NCBI GenBank assembly: GCA_019090295.1
Contig: JAHRWG010000179.1
Coordinates: 1-5,224, forward strand
Source of the DNA: Cycloclasticus sp.
GTDB taxonomy: Bacteria > Pseudomonadota > Gammaproteobacteria > Methylococcales > Cycloclasticaceae
Direction: 5' to 3'
Length of the DNA: 5,224 nt
The notes under the pieces were generated by a model that did no database searches, was not told where the DNA came from, and worked only from the letters and a program-made list of their open reading frames with translations. This document shows positions 1 to 5,224 of the stretch, in pieces. The translations under genes and the position numbers were made by a program. The stretch's first letter is position 1. Each line of letters starts with the position of its first letter.

Positions 1-976
1 ACAACTGGTAGAAAGAATCAAACCCGTCGCTAAACGCACTCAAAGACCCGGTGTCATGTCTGGGCTAGGTGGATTTGGCTCTTTATATGAACTGCCCTTT
101 GATCAGTACAAAAAGCCCGTTTTAGTCTCCGGTACAGACGGCGTTGGCACTAAATTAAAACTTGCTATGATGCTTGAAAAGCACGATACCATCGGCATCG
201 ATTTAGTCGCTATGTGTGTTAATGATATTATCGTAACCGGTGCGGAGCCTTTATTTTTTCTTGACTACTACGCAACTGGCAAACTTAACTTAGATGTTGC
301 GACAGACGTTATTAGCGGAATTGGAAAAGGTTGCGAGCTCGCAGGCGCTGCTTTGGTGGGTGGTGAAACAGCTGAAATGCCTGGGATGTATGAAGGCGAG
401 GATTATGACTTAGCTGGCTTCAGTGTTGGTATCGTAGAAAAAGACAATATCATAGACGGCTCCAATGTCGCTGTCGGCAATACCCTTATAGGCTTAGCCT
501 CATCAGGCGCACACTCCAATGGCTACTCCCTCATTCGGAAAGTTATTGAGCGACAAGATAACTTGGATCAAATAATTGGTGGCATTTCTCTTACCGAGGC
601 TCTCCTCGAGCCCACTCGAATTTATGTTAAGTCCCTATTAGCACTGATTGCCAAACACCCCGTTAATGCCTTTGCCCACATAACCGGCGGTGGCATCACA
701 GAAAATTTACCACGCGTTTTACCAGAGAACACCTGCGCCAATATAATGTTGGGCAGCTGGCCAACACCCCCTCTATTTGACTGGCTTCAAGAAGAGGGCA
801 ATATTAGCGACGAAGAGATGCTTAAAACATTCAACTGCGGCATTGGCATGGTCGTATGTGTCCAACAAGAAGATGCTCCAGCTGTATTGGCTCAGTTAAA
901 ACTAACCGGAGAAGACGCTTTTATTATCGGAGATATTGCTCCAGCAAAAGGCGAACCTTACGTTAACTATCAATAA
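1..976 (+). CDS. purM: Phosphoribosylformylglycinamidine cyclo-ligase (AIR synthetase), 5' partial
   Basis: Cytoplasmic enzyme of de novo purine synthesis, step 5: ATP-dependent ring closure of FGAM to AIR. The frame is open from position 2 (position 1 ends the preceding codon), giving 324 visible residues up to TAA at 974-976. The ATG at 56 is internal, because the 18 codons before it ([18 protein letters not shown]) match the family N-terminus just ahead of the MSGLGGFG motif. By comparison with E. coli PurM (345 residues), about 20 residues lie outside the window. Visible PurM/AIR-synthase motifs are the nucleotide loop GTDGVGTK (visible residues 44-51), [50 protein letters not shown] and the C-terminal-domain [16 protein letters not shown]. 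The frame is intact. It leads a tight series with purN (6-base gap) and the DUF3108 gene; its promoter is not in the window. Confidence 0.98.
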   Translation, partial: QLVERIKPVAKRTQRPGVMSGLGGFGSLYELPFDQYKKPVLVSGTDGVGTKLKLAMMLEKHDTIGIDLVAMCVNDIIVTGAEPLFFLDYYATGKLNLDVATDVISGIGKGCELAGAALVGGETAEMPGMYEGEDYDLAGFSVGIVEKDNIIDGSNVAVGNTLIGLASSGAHSNGYSLIRKVIERQDNLDQIIGGISLTEALLEPTRIYVKSLLALIAKHPVNAFAHITGGGITENLPRVLPENTCANIMLGSWPTPPLFDWLQEEGNISDEEMLKTFNCGIGMVVCVQQEDAPAVLAQLKLTGEDAFIIGDIAPAKGEPYVNYQ

Positions 977-982
977 TTTAAA

Positions 983-1621
983 ATGAATAGTGACTACCGT
1001 ATTGTCGTTTTGCTCTCTGGCTCTGGCACGACACTTCAATCCATTATTGATGCCAACCTACCCGCAAATATTTCAGCGGTTATCAGCAATAAGGTTGGCG
1101 TCATAGGGCTAACTCGAGCCAAAAGTGCTGGCATTCCAACTCATGCTCTAGAGCACACCAATTACCCCACACGTGAAGATTTTGACCGTGACTTGAAAGA
1201 GCTTATTGATCAATATAAGCCCGATTTAGTTGTTTTAGCAGGCTTTATGCGGATATTAAGCAGCGATTTTGTTAATCATTACTATGGCAAACTGATCAAT
1301 ATCCACCCTTCCTTGCTACCAAAATACAAGGGCACGAAAACACACCAGCGAGTCATTGATCAAGGTGAGCCCCTTCATGGCAGTAGCGTTCACTTTGTTA
1401 CCTCAGAGCTTGATAGTGGGCCTATTTTACTCCAAGCTAGACTACCGGTGCTGTCTAGCGACTCGACAGGTAGCCTTGAGTTACGCGTCAAAGCCAAAGA
1501 GCATATTATCTACCCTACAGCCATTAGTTGGCTGGCAGAAGGCCGCATCCACTTAGATGGAAATGACATTTATATGGATGGGAAGAAGATGGCAGGCCCA
1601 GTGGTAATCGACTACATGTAA
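983..1621 (+). CDS. purN: Phosphoribosylglycinamide formyltransferase (GAR transformylase)
   Basis: Cytoplasmic enzyme of purine synthesis step 3: it transfers the formyl group of 10-formyl-tetrahydrofolate to GAR. The 212-residue length matches E. coli PurN. The catalytic triad is in place: N106 and H108 in INIHPSLLPKYKG, and D144 in HGSSVHFVTSELDSGP. The folate-pocket motif VVLAGFMRIL is at 83-92. The N-terminal phosphate loop reads SGSGTTLQ (12-19), whereas the usual form is GxGSNLQ, so the Ser-Asn pair is Thr-Thr here (see findings). The ATG lies 6 bases after the purM stop. The bases before it (caataatttaaa) contain no Shine-Dalgarno sequence, so I infer coupling to purM translation. No other in-frame start fits the N-terminal beta strand better. 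The product completes a purM-purN pair that is common in gammaproteobacteria. Confidence 0.97.
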   Translation: MNSDYRIVVLLSGSGTTLQSIIDANLPANISAVISNKVGVIGLTRAKSAGIPTHALEHTNYPTREDFDRDLKELIDQYKPDLVVLAGFMRILSSDFVNHYYGKLINIHPSLLPKYKGTKTHQRVIDQGEPLHGSSVHFVTSELDSGPILLQARLPVLSSDSTGSLELRVKAKEHIIYPTAISWLAEGRIHLDGNDIYMDGKKMAGPVVIDYM

Positions 1622-1630
1622 GTATGTTTC

Positions 1631-2362
1631 ATGACTCCCTTCGCTAAAAGCATCACCCTTCTTTCTTTTGGCCTCCTTCTTTGCCTGGCCAGCACTTGCT
1701 CATGGGCCAAGAAAACTATCCCACTTTTTAACGCCCAGTACACCCTACACCATAACTCATTTGAAATAGGCCAAGTTGCTCTGAGCGTAAAGCAGTTAAG
1801 TGAGCAGCACACATACCAACTCACATCCACCACTACAAACAGTGGAATAACTAGATTTTTTCGTGATGATGAAGTTCTTGAAGTCAGCCAATTTAACGTA
1901 TCGGGCAATCAATTAAAAGCCCACTCTTATCTTTTGAAAAAGGACTGCAGATCAGAGCAAAAAGAGACCCGAGTGAGCTTTAACTGGGAACAAATGCATG
2001 TTGTTAACACCACCAATGAACACAGTTGGAACATGTCCATCAACGGCAGTGAGATAGACAAGGCCTTAATGCAAGTTGCTCTCATGTTGGATTTAAATAC
2101 GTCCACAGGCAGCCTAACTTACCAAGTTGCCGACGGCGGCAGACTTAAGCAGTACACATTTACTCCGTTGGCCCGAGAACAAATTAAGGTCAACGACACA
2201 CTTTATGACAGTATTAAGCTGGCCCGTAAAAAAGATGACAAGCCACTTATTACGACCTATTGGTGCGCGACCGCTTTACATAATTTACCCGTTTTAATTC
2301 AACGAAAAAAAACATACGGGCTCTTTGAAATGCGCCTTAAATCAGCGATCTTCAATCATTAA
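1631..2362 (+). CDS. Exported DUF3108-family protein of unknown function
   Basis: A 243-residue protein that I assign to the DUF3108 family from its overall pattern and its place after purN; the function is unknown. A Sec signal peptide is visible: K6 in the n-region, a hydrophobic core at about 8-21, and a likely signal peptidase I site after SWA (residue 26) before KK. The Cys at 23 is not in a good lipobox, so a periplasmic soluble protein is more likely than a lipoprotein. The mature part is rich in alternating beta-type sequence with polar turns. Its C-terminal section [21 protein letters not shown] is the family-like 'LPV-basic-Leu' segment. The mature chain has just two Cys, C106 and C212. 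The gene starts 9 bases after purN with no clear Shine-Dalgarno, so it is probably coupled in the operon. Pseudomonas aeruginosa, from memory, has a similar gene in this place (PA0943). Its last four bases overlap the end of dcd. Confidence 0.85.
   Translation: MTPFAKSITLLSFGLLLCLASTCSWAKKTIPLFNAQYTLHHNSFEIGQVALSVKQLSEQHTYQLTSTTTNSGITRFFRDDEVLEVSQFNVSGNQLKAHSYLLKKDCRSEQKETRVSFNWEQMHVVNTTNEHSWNMSINGSEIDKALMQVALMLDLNTSTGSLTYQVADGGRLKQYTFTPLAREQIKVNDTLYDSIKLARKKDDKPLITTYWCATALHNLPVLIQRKKTYGLFEMRLKSAIFNH
2359..2362. other. Shared stop codons of convergent genes (TTAA)
   Basis: The four bases TTAA carry both stops: TAA of the DUF3108 gene on the plus strand (2360-2362) and TAA of dcd on the minus strand (read from 2361 to 2359). 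No intergenic space is left, so any terminator for either transcript must lie inside the other gene's coding region. Confidence 0.97.
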
Positions 2363-2925
2363 GCCTTAGGTAAGGTCACGCCTGTTTGGCCTTGGTATTT
2401 TCCTGCACGGTCACCGTACGAGGTTTCACACACCTCATCGGCACCTAAAAACAAAATTTGTGCGACACCCTCATTCGCATAAATTTTAGCTGGAAGCGGT
2501 GTTGTATTAGAAAACTCCAAGGTCACATGCCCTTCCCACTCGGGCTCCAGCGGCGTTACGTTGACAATAATTCCGCAACGCGCATAAGTGGATTTGCCGA
2601 GACAGATGGTCAGAACATTGCGCGGAATGCGGAAGTACTCAACCGTCCTAGCCAGTGCAAACGAATTAGGTGGAATAATGCAAACGTCCGACTTAATGTC
2701 AACGAAGCTGTTGTCGTCAAAGTTTTTTGGGTCAACAACTGCCGAGTTGATATTAGTAAAAATTTTAAACTCATTGGAGCACCGAATATCATAGCCATAG
2801 CTTGATGTTCCGTAAGATATCACTCGCCCTTCTTTCGAATCACGAACTTGTCCCGCCTCAAACGGCTCAATCATTTTCTTTTCTTCCGCCATACGGCGGA
2901 TCCAGCGGTCCGACTTAATACCCAT
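2359..2925 (-). CDS. dcd: dCTP deaminase
   Basis: Cytoplasmic homotrimeric enzyme that deaminates dCTP to dUTP, feeding thymidylate synthesis. The 188-residue length equals the Pseudomonas-type enzyme (E. coli 193). Family landmarks in order are the start [13 protein letters not shown], the [14 protein letters not shown] strand (37-50), [19 protein letters not shown] (74-92), the [10 protein letters not shown] active-site motif (110-119) with S112 and R116, [17 protein letters not shown] with the catalytic Glu at 137, the [10 protein letters not shown] strand, and the C-terminal nucleotide-covering tail [15 protein letters not shown] infer a monofunctional deaminase like its proteobacterial relatives, not a bifunctional deaminase-dUTPase, but motifs alone do not settle this. 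The ATG is 8 bases after apbC and has a good Shine-Dalgarno, so the two are co-transcribed. Its 3' end overlaps the convergent DUF3108 gene by 4 bases. Confidence 0.97.
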   Translation of the reverse strand: MGIKSDRWIRRMAEEKKMIEPFEAGQVRDSKEGRVISYGTSSYGYDIRCSNEFKIFTNINSAVVDPKNFDDNSFVDIKSDVCIIPPNSFALARTVEYFRIPRNVLTICLGKSTYARCGIIVNVTPLEPEWEGHVTLEFSNTTPLPAKIYANEGVAQILFLGADEVCETSYGDRAGKYQGQTGVTLPKA

Positions 2926-2928
2926 GAG

Positions 2929-2935
2929 TCACCTT
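2929..2935 (-). promoter_or_regulatory. Ribosome-binding site of dcd overlapping the apbC stop codon
   Basis: On the minus strand the junction reads TAAGGTGACTCATG. The Shine-Dalgarno AAGGTGA includes the last two bases of the apbC stop TAA and lies 3 bases (6 from the AAGG core) before the dcd ATG. Ribosomes ending apbC would stop on the dcd initiation site, so translational coupling is likely (inference). Confidence 0.8.
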
Positions 2936-4022
2936 ATTTATTAATCATAATATTGGGGGTTTTAGCGCTAAAATCTTTAGCTTTAACCGATAGCGCCGCC
3001 GTCAATTTCCTAGCCATCTCACGGTATATTTCGGCTATCCGCCCTTCTGGCTCTGCAGCAACCGTTGGTGTGCCCTTATCAGCACTGAGTCGAATAGAAA
3101 TATCTAATGGCAGAGCTCCTAAAAACTCCACGCCATACTCTTGCGCCATTGTCTCACCACCACCTTGCCCGAAAATAGCTTCTTCATGAGCACAATTTGA
3201 GCAAATATGCATACTCATATTTTCAATCAAGCCCAACACCGGTATACCCACCTTTTCAAACATTTTCAGGCCTTTTTTTGCATCAATTAATGCAATATCC
3301 TGTGGAGTCGTCACAATAACCGAACCAGCAACAGGCACTGTTTGTGACAGTGTTAGATGAATATCTCCCGTACCTGGAGGCATATCAATAATGAGATAAT
3401 CCAAATCATCCCAATTTGTATCATTAAGTAACTGTCCCAATGCCTGTGTCACCATTGGGCCTCGCAAAATCATCGGCGTGTCATCATCAACTAGAAACCC
3501 TACAGACATCACTTGAAGACCATGCCCTTCCATTGGTTGAATAGACTTACCATCGGGCGAGCTAGGTTGCCCACTGACACCTAACATTGTAGGCTGACTT
3601 GGACCATAAATATCTGCATCTAATATACCAACCCTAGCGCCTTCAGCCAGCAATGCCAACGCCAAATTAACAGAGGTTGTCGACTTACCAACTCCGCCCT
3701 TTCCTGATGCCACAGCGATCATATTTTTAACGCCATTCATTGGCTTAATGCCTTTTTGAACCACATGCGGCTTAATCAACCAACTGATGGTTATTTGCGC
3801 CTTCTCAACGCCTTCAAGCGTTTCTAAGTAATCACCGAGCTCACGTTCTAGTTCACTTTTTATTCCAGCAGCAGGGTAGCCTAAAACGAGCTCAACTTGT
3901 AAGTCACCATTAACCAGCGATAGGTTTTTCAAGGCCTTATTCGTTAAAATACTTTGCCCAGTTAACGGGTCTGAAAAGCCTCTTAAATGTTGCTCTATAA
4001 CTTCTTTTGATAATTCACTCAT
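2934..4022 (-). CDS. apbC: Iron-sulfur cluster carrier ATPase ApbC/Mrp
   Basis: Cytoplasmic P-loop ATPase of the Mrp/ApbC (Nbp35-like) family, which binds a bridging Fe-S cluster as a dimer and hands it to apoproteins. I chose the ATG at 4022 (362 residues, MSELSKEV) because GGAG sits 5 bases upstream; the GTG at 4043 would add 7 residues without a better site. Domains (362-residue numbering): an N-terminal MIP18/DUF59-like domain at about 4-83, then the MinD-like ATPase from about 98. The ATPase has the deviant Walker A GKGGVGKST (107-115) with its signature Lys, LDADIYGPSQPTMLG, and IIDMPPGTGD (211-220). The Fe-S ligand pair C274-x-x-C277 is in ENMSMHICSNC, followed by FGQGGGE and a KGTPTV motif. 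The length is near E. coli Mrp. It is the first gene of the apbC-dcd unit. In many gammaproteobacteria metG lies divergent on the other side; here a response regulator does. Confidence 0.96.
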   Translation of the reverse strand: MSELSKEVIEQHLRGFSDPLTGQSILTNKALKNLSLVNGDLQVELVLGYPAAGIKSELERELGDYLETLEGVEKAQITISWLIKPHVVQKGIKPMNGVKNMIAVASGKGGVGKSTTSVNLALALLAEGARVGILDADIYGPSQPTMLGVSGQPSSPDGKSIQPMEGHGLQVMSVGFLVDDDTPMILRGPMVTQALGQLLNDTNWDDLDYLIIDMPPGTGDIHLTLSQTVPVAGSVIVTTPQDIALIDAKKGLKMFEKVGIPVLGLIENMSMHICSNCAHEEAIFGQGGGETMAQEYGVEFLGALPLDISIRLSADKGTPTVAAEPEGRIAEIYREMARKLTAALSVKAKDFSAKTPNIMINK

Positions 4023-4027
4023 CTTAA

Positions 4028-4031
4028 CTCC
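4028..4031 (-). promoter_or_regulatory. Ribosome-binding site of apbC
   Basis: On the minus strand the sequence is CCGGAGTTAAGATG. GGAG lies 5 bases before the ATG at 4022. This is what decides that start over the GTG at 4043, which has no comparable site. Confidence 0.8.
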
Positions 4032-4056
4032 GGCTAGTTTCACACTAAAACGAGAT

Positions 4057-4086
4057 ATTCTATACGCTTATACCCCCATTTGGCTA
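4057..4086 (-). promoter_or_regulatory. Candidate sigma-70 promoter of apbC-dcd
   Basis: On the minus strand, TAGCCA (4086-4081, 4 of 6 to the -35 consensus) and TAGAAT (4062-4057, 5 of 6 to the -10 consensus) are 18 bases apart. Transcription would start near 4050, giving a leader of about 28 bases. A second -10-like TATAAG (4072-4067) has no good partner. This is consensus matching by eye only. Confidence 0.4.
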
Positions 4087-4094
4087 ATGATTAG
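4084..4094. repeat. Perfect short inverted repeat, possible operator
   Basis: CTAATGATTAG has two 5-base arms around one central base. It overlaps the candidate -35 box of apbC. A site of this size can occur by chance, and I do not recognise it as the operator of a known regulator. Confidence 0.25.
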
Positions 4095-4116
4095 AAGACA
4101 AGCACCCAGTACTAAA

Positions 4117-4145
4117 TTGCCTTTTAAAATAATATGCGGCATTAT
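4117..4145 (+). promoter_or_regulatory. Candidate sigma-70 promoter of the HD-GYP response regulator
   Basis: TTGCCT (4117-4122, 4 of 6) and CATTAT (4140-4145, 4 of 6) are spaced 17 bases apart in an AT-rich stretch, giving a leader of about 38 bases. The match is weak. The surrounding AT-richness offers other choices, so treat the exact boxes as tentative. Confidence 0.3.
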
Positions 4146-4180
4146 AAGCCCATAAAATTTTGATTAAATAATGGATTATA

Positions 4181-4185
4181 AGAGG
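4181..4185 (+). promoter_or_regulatory. Ribosome-binding site of the HD-GYP response regulator
   Basis: AGAGG lies 4 bases before the ATG at 4190. This start gives the typical receiver beginning MHILIVDD. The earlier ATG at 4171 is in another frame that stops after 12 codons. Confidence 0.75.
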
Positions 4186-4189
4186 TTTT

Positions 4190-5224
4190 ATGCACATTTT
4201 AATTGTTGATGATGTCGCTGAAAATATTCAAGTTGCAATGAGCACTCTTGAAGAGGATGGCTATTCTTTTTCTTTTGCAACTCAAGGAAGCGAAGCGTTA
4301 AAGATAATTGAGCGAGACGCAAAGCAGTTAGACCTGATTTTGCTGGATATTATGATGCCAGAGATGGATGGCTTTTCTGTTTGTGAAAAGGTGAAGAAAA
4401 ACCCTCTAACTGCAACCATTCCCATTATTTTTCTAACCGCAAAAACAGATATTGACGCCATTAGCAAGGGTTTTTCGCTCGGCGCGGTCGATTACATCAC
4501 CAAACCTTTCCATACTGAGGAACTCGTAGCCAGAGTTAAAACCCACACAGAACTGTACAAGGCCAAAAAGCTACTTCAACAAAATAACATCAATCTAAAT
4601 CAAAAGGTTAAGTTTGAACACAAGCGGTTATTAACTGAACTCGAAGATAGCCAAAAAGAAATGATTTGGGTACTGACTGAACTGATGGAGTCAAACTCTG
4701 ATGAAACGGGTCGGCATGTCAGGCGTGTATCAGAACTATCTGCACTACTCGCTCACCACCACCCCTCATTGACCGATGAAGATGTCGAGGTCATCCGCTA
4801 TGCCTCGCCTATGCATGATATTGGCAAGCTGACCATCCCTCATGACATTCTACATAAACCCGGTCGATATACTGAAGACGAGTTCTGTGCCATGAAACAA
4901 CACACAACCAATGCCTACCAATTACTCTGCGGCTCCAACCGAAAGCTGATGAATGCTGCGGCCATTATTGCCCATGAACACCATGAAAAGTGGAATGGTA
5001 AAGGCTACCCGCGGGGCTTAAAAGACACCAATATTCACATTTATGGCCGCATTGTTGCCCTAGCAGATGTATTTGATGCGCTAACCCATGCTAGAAGTTA
5101 TAAGCCTGCTTGGAATATCAATGAGGTACTCGCTTATATCAAAGAGCACGATGGCACTCAATTTGACCCTGAACTGGTTGCTATCCTTGAGGCAAACCTA
5201 GATGACTTCATCAAAGTCATTGAA
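4190..5224 (+). CDS. Response regulator with HD-GYP domain (probable cyclic-di-GMP phosphodiesterase), 3' partial
   Basis: The 345 visible codons run open to the window end; the stop lies beyond, probably not far since the HD-GYP fold is nearly complete. Residues 1-120 are a CheY-like receiver: acidic pair D7-D8, phospho-acceptor D53 in LLDIMMPEMDG, T83 and K105 in KPF. Residues about 120-165 form a charged, probably helical or coiled-coil linker. From about 165 comes an HD-GYP domain: E172 and H176 in ETGRH, H209-D210 in MHDIGK, H238, H264-H265 in HEHHEKW, GYP at 272-274, and D293 in LADVFDAL. This is the full ligand set of the trinuclear-metal type, so hydrolysis of cyclic-di-GMP is likely; the family also includes enzymes with other cyclic dinucleotides. 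The protein is RpfG-like in order of domains and cytoplasmic. It has no membrane segment. No sensor kinase is seen; one may lie downstream or elsewhere. It is divergent from apbC, with its own good ribosome-binding site. Confidence 0.95.
   Translation, partial: MHILIVDDVAENIQVAMSTLEEDGYSFSFATQGSEALKIIERDAKQLDLILLDIMMPEMDGFSVCEKVKKNPLTATIPIIFLTAKTDIDAISKGFSLGAVDYITKPFHTEELVARVKTHTELYKAKKLLQQNNINLNQKVKFEHKRLLTELEDSQKEMIWVLTELMESNSDETGRHVRRVSELSALLAHHHPSLTDEDVEVIRYASPMHDIGKLTIPHDILHKPGRYTEDEFCAMKQHTTNAYQLLCGSNRKLMNAAAIIAHEHHEKWNGKGYPRGLKDTNIHIYGRIVALADVFDALTHARSYKPAWNINEVLAYIKEHDGTQFDPELVAILEANLDDFIKVIE

Larger units (their letters stand above)
4023..4189. other. Divergent intergenic region between apbC and the HD-GYP regulator
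   Basis: These 167 bases separate two divergent start codons. The right half (about 4115-4190) is strongly AT-rich. It holds the candidate promoters and ribosome-binding sites listed separately and a short perfect palindrome at 4084-4094. I see no coding frame of note, tRNA, riboswitch-like fold or terminator. Confidence 0.85.

Noticed and set aside
56..58. ATG at 56 as the start of purM
   Set aside because: The frame stays open to position 2 and the 18 upstream codons match the PurM N-terminus, so this is an internal Met and the gene is cut by the window edge.
1356..1556. Plus-strand 66-codon frame inside purN
   Set aside because: It is an out-of-frame shadow in the conserved C-terminal half of purN.
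1612..1908. Minus-strand open frame of 98 codons
   Set aside because: It lies opposite the signal peptide and N-terminal part of the DUF3108 gene, resembles no family and has no ribosome-binding site I can see; it is a shadow.
2305..2335. Terminator for dcd ending in the minus-strand T8 tract
   Set aside because: I could find no GC-rich inverted repeat just before the T-run on that strand.
2372..2400. Rho-independent terminator for the purMN operon
   Set aside because: A 7-base stem with one G-T pair and an 8-base loop is followed by GGTATTTT, not a proper T-run, and it lies in conserved dcd codons. This is too weak to annotate.
2458..3189. Plus-strand open frames of 115, 68 and 113 codons opposite dcd and apbC
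   Set aside because: All are antisense to strongly conserved genes, and their translations resemble no family I know.
4023..4043. GTG at 4043 as the start of apbC
   Set aside because: It adds seven residues without family support, and the ATG at 4022 has GGAG at the right distance.
4080..4097. Sigma-54 promoter beginning TTGGC before the HD-GYP gene
   Set aside because: There is no GC element at the required -12 position.
4171..4209. Twelve-codon leader ORF (MDYKRFYAHFNC) overlapping the HD-GYP start
   Set aside because: It has no ribosome-binding site of its own, shows no attenuator-like content or hairpin, and its codons simply contain the ribosome-binding site of the real gene.
4282..4467. 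Minus-strand 61-codon frame opposite the receiver domain
   Set aside because: It is antisense to the conserved receiver core including D53, and shows no start signal.

Overview
The window looks like an ordinary chromosomal housekeeping stretch from a gammaproteobacterium. By eye it is moderately AT-rich (a little under half G+C). The proteins match the gammaproteobacterial versions closely. Dcd is 188 residues, like the Pseudomonas form; PurM and PurN are E. coli-like; and the purM-purN-DUF3108 and apbC-dcd neighbourhoods are both ones I remember from Pseudomonas-like genomes. A marine relative such as Cellvibrionales or Oceanospirillales is plausible but unproven. I see no insertion sequence, integrase, tRNA, rRNA, CRISPR array or obvious change in composition.

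Layout: (1) Positions 1-2362, plus strand: the 3' part of purM (AIR synthetase), purN (GAR formyltransferase) and a secreted DUF3108 protein, with gaps of 6 and 9 bases, so almost certainly one operon whose promoter lies left of the window. (2) Positions 2359-4022, minus strand: apbC/mrp (Fe-S carrier ATPase) followed by dcd (dCTP deaminase), 8 bases apart. The apbC stop codon overlaps the dcd ribosome-binding site. The two operons converge and share four bases, TTAA, which carry both stop codons. (3) Positions 4023-4189: a 167-base divergent intergenic region with candidate promoters for apbC and for the next gene. (4) Positions 4190-5224, plus strand: a response regulator with a CheY-like receiver and an HD-GYP domain, probably a cyclic-di-GMP phosphodiesterase, cut by the window end.

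How the genes fit together: PurN performs step 3 and PurM step 5 of de novo purine synthesis. Dcd supplies dUTP for thymidylate synthesis, so most of the window is nucleotide supply. ApbC supports Fe-S cluster delivery. The HD-GYP regulator belongs to second-messenger signalling and is probably an unrelated neighbour.

I found no convincing undescribed system. The points worth a second look are modest: the four-base convergent stop overlap without a clear terminator, a Thr-Thr variant of the PurN phosphate loop, a lone Cys pair in the exported DUF3108 protein, and the complete metal-ligand set of the HD-GYP protein.
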